A stretch of 32,890 bases of DNA from Deltaproteobacteria bacterium. GTDB taxonomy: Bacteria > Myxococcota_A > Polyangia > Polyangiales > JAFGIB01. The stretch covers positions 1 to 32,890 of the forward strand of contig JAFGIB010000112.1 in NCBI GenBank assembly GCA_016929805.1. The letters run 5' to 3'. The notes under the pieces were generated by a model, which had not been told where the DNA came from, searched no databases, and worked only from the letters and a program-made list of their open reading frames with translations. The position numbers and the translations under genes were made by a program. This document shows, piece after piece, positions 32,081 through 32,890 of the stretch (positions are counted from its first letter, which is position 1; every line of letters begins with the position of its first letter).

Positions 32081-32532
32081 CGATAGTACCTCCAAAACAG
32101 CAGCCGAGATATCAACCGATATTCAATCCTCGTCCGCTATGTTTTATAGTATCTATTTCGATATTCATCCAAACTCGGCGAGTGGCATTTCCTTCACTAC
32201 AAGAAAAATGAAAGGTATTTCAAGCGATGTCCTTCTCTCCGAACTCCTAAATGGCATCTTCAAAAGTAAGCGCTCATATCGAACCGAGCGAATAGGTACG
32301 CCAATGGTTTTAACCTTTTTTCGTTTCACAATCCCTTAGGTAACCGGCACAAACTATCGTTTGATACGGGACACCTTTGGTTCCAAGCAGCGCCCTGCGT
32401 TGATTTGGTCTCTCGGGGCATATCTCCAGAGGTTAACGACAATTTGTATCCCACCATACCGACAACTCTACCGCTCGATAGGAAATTCGTTACCGTCGAA
32501 TGGTTTGTGTTTTATAACCCTTGTCGGATCTA
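32081..32532. other. 452-nt intergenic region between the Ton operon and the riboswitch promoter
   Basis: No convincing gene. It contains the putative Ton promoter (32143-32172). No clear Fur-box-like dyad was found. The remainder (32173-32532) shows no feature I can name. Confidence 0.5.
32143..32172 (-). promoter_or_regulatory. Putative promoter of the TonB2-type operon
   Basis: On the minus strand TTGGAT (32167-32172) and TATAAA (32143-32148) are separated by 18 nt, about 60 nt before the DUF3450-like start. Confidence 0.35.
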
Positions 32533-32560
32533 TTGACAACAACTTTGGTTATGCTATTTC
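32533..32560 (+). promoter_or_regulatory. Promoter of the cobalamin riboswitch transcript
   Basis: A perfect -35 box TTGACA (32533-32538) is followed after 16 nt by an extended -10 (TGCTATTTC, 32552-32560). Transcription would start near 32567, right before the riboswitch. Confidence 0.6.
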
Positions 32561-32566
32561 CGGTGC

Positions 32567-32755
32567 GTTACCGGTTGGACCTCGCACAACAAGGCCATTT
32601 TGTTGGGGGGTCCTGAAAAGGGAACCCGGTGAGAATCCGGGACTGCCCCGCAGCGGTAAATGGGAACAAAAACCGCTTGCTGCTTAGAGCGTGTTGAATA
32701 AGGTCCGACCGAGTATTTCGGAGCGCGACGGTCCAAGAAGCAAGGAGCCGCGACG
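32567..32755 (+). promoter_or_regulatory. Cobalamin (adenosylcobalamin-type) riboswitch
   Basis: The conserved core is clear: GGTCCTG, GGGAACCCGGTGAGAATCCG and GACTGCCCCGCAGCGGTAA (about 32609-32659). A variable region follows, then a B12-box-like GAAGCAAGGAGCCGCGAC (about 32738-32755). The order and spacing match the btuB leader class. Binding of B12 normally shuts off the downstream gene. That gene lies beyond the right edge; a TonB-dependent B12 receptor would fit the adjacent Ton operon. The 5' limit is estimated from the promoter. Confidence 0.92.
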
Positions 32756-32816
32756 AAGGACTAGAGCACCGATCGGTTTGAAAACGCCATGATTTCGCGG
32801 TCCATAAAGGTCACCT

Positions 32817-32873
32817 ATGGTTTCGAACCTCCTCGAAATAGCGCTGCTATTCCTTCGTCGGTTCGAAATCCAT
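32817..32873 (+). promoter_or_regulatory. Large hairpin downstream of the riboswitch (possible expression platform)
   Basis: ATGGTTTCGAACC (32817-32829) pairs with GGTTCGAAATCCAT (32860-32873) with one bulged base. Inside it AATAG (32837-32841) pairs with CTATT (32847-32851). A pyrimidine-rich ATCTGACCTTTCTATC follows. It could be a terminator or part of a repeat. The window ends too soon to tell. Confidence 0.4.
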
Positions 32874-32890
32874 ATCTGACCTTTCTATCC

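Overview
The window looks like chromosomal DNA of an anaerobic member of the Myxococcota or a nearby former-Deltaproteobacteria lineage. The reasons are a MYXO-CTERM-like sorting tail on a secreted S8 peptidase, a von Willebrand A lipoprotein of myxobacterial style, sigma-54 regulation, and a large cytosolic heterodisulfide-reductase (Hdr)/NADH-dehydrogenase-like electron-transfer operon of the kind found in strict anaerobes. This placement is inferred from gene content only. No rRNA, tRNA, CRISPR array or insertion-sequence transposase was seen.

Left part (260-16456). A sigma-54 activator (PAS, AAA+ and Fis domains) is transcribed leftwards. Across a 384-nt regulatory gap that holds a perfect 16-bp palindrome and a near-consensus -24/-12 promoter, nine flavin/iron-sulfur genes and one TPR gene run rightwards. 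The order is: HdrD-like; HdrA N-half fused to NuoE; NuoF fused to GltD; NuoG N-part fused to HdrA C-half; MvhD-like; FrhB/FdhB-like; a tandem double HdrA; a TPR protein; HdrC; HdrB. The two HdrA halves meet at matching positions of the HdrA sequence, as though a nuoE-nuoF/gltD-nuoG' cassette had been inserted in frame into one hdrA gene. No hydrogenase, formate dehydrogenase or benzoyl-CoA reductase active-site subunit is present, so the substrate of this predicted flavin-based electron-bifurcating complex is unknown. The nearest known layouts are the Bam(C-I) electron module of class II benzoyl-CoA reductase and Hdr-Mvh/Hdr-Flox complexes.

Middle (16617-23528). A leftward operon encodes three-subunit proton-translocating NAD(P) transhydrogenase (PntA1, PntA2, PntB). 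It is followed by a vWA-domain lipoprotein, a 700-nt stretch with repeat debris, a small secreted AMIN-like protein that may be leaderless, and a 3-hydroxybutyryl-CoA dehydrogenase. Together with the Hdr operon these fit a cell that balances NADH, NADPH and ferredoxin during acyl-CoA metabolism; that link is inference.

Right part (23529-32890). A MITE-like element and a palindromic repeat remnant precede a 979-aa secreted subtilase whose N-terminal region contains an in-frame copy of the same palindromic repeat. A convergent, translationally coupled six-gene cluster of the Vibrio TonB2 type follows (DUF3450-like, long ExbB/TtpC-like, ExbB, ExbD, TonB, TPR). Diverging from it at the right edge is a promoter plus a cobalamin riboswitch that must control a gene outside the window, plausibly a TonB-dependent B12 receptor powered by that cluster.

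Two dispersed repeat families run through the accessory half. One is palindromic (1-120, 21573-21650, 23841-23905, 24274-24450). The other has ACCTTAACGTT ends (22311-22376, 23645-23838, 26976-27028).
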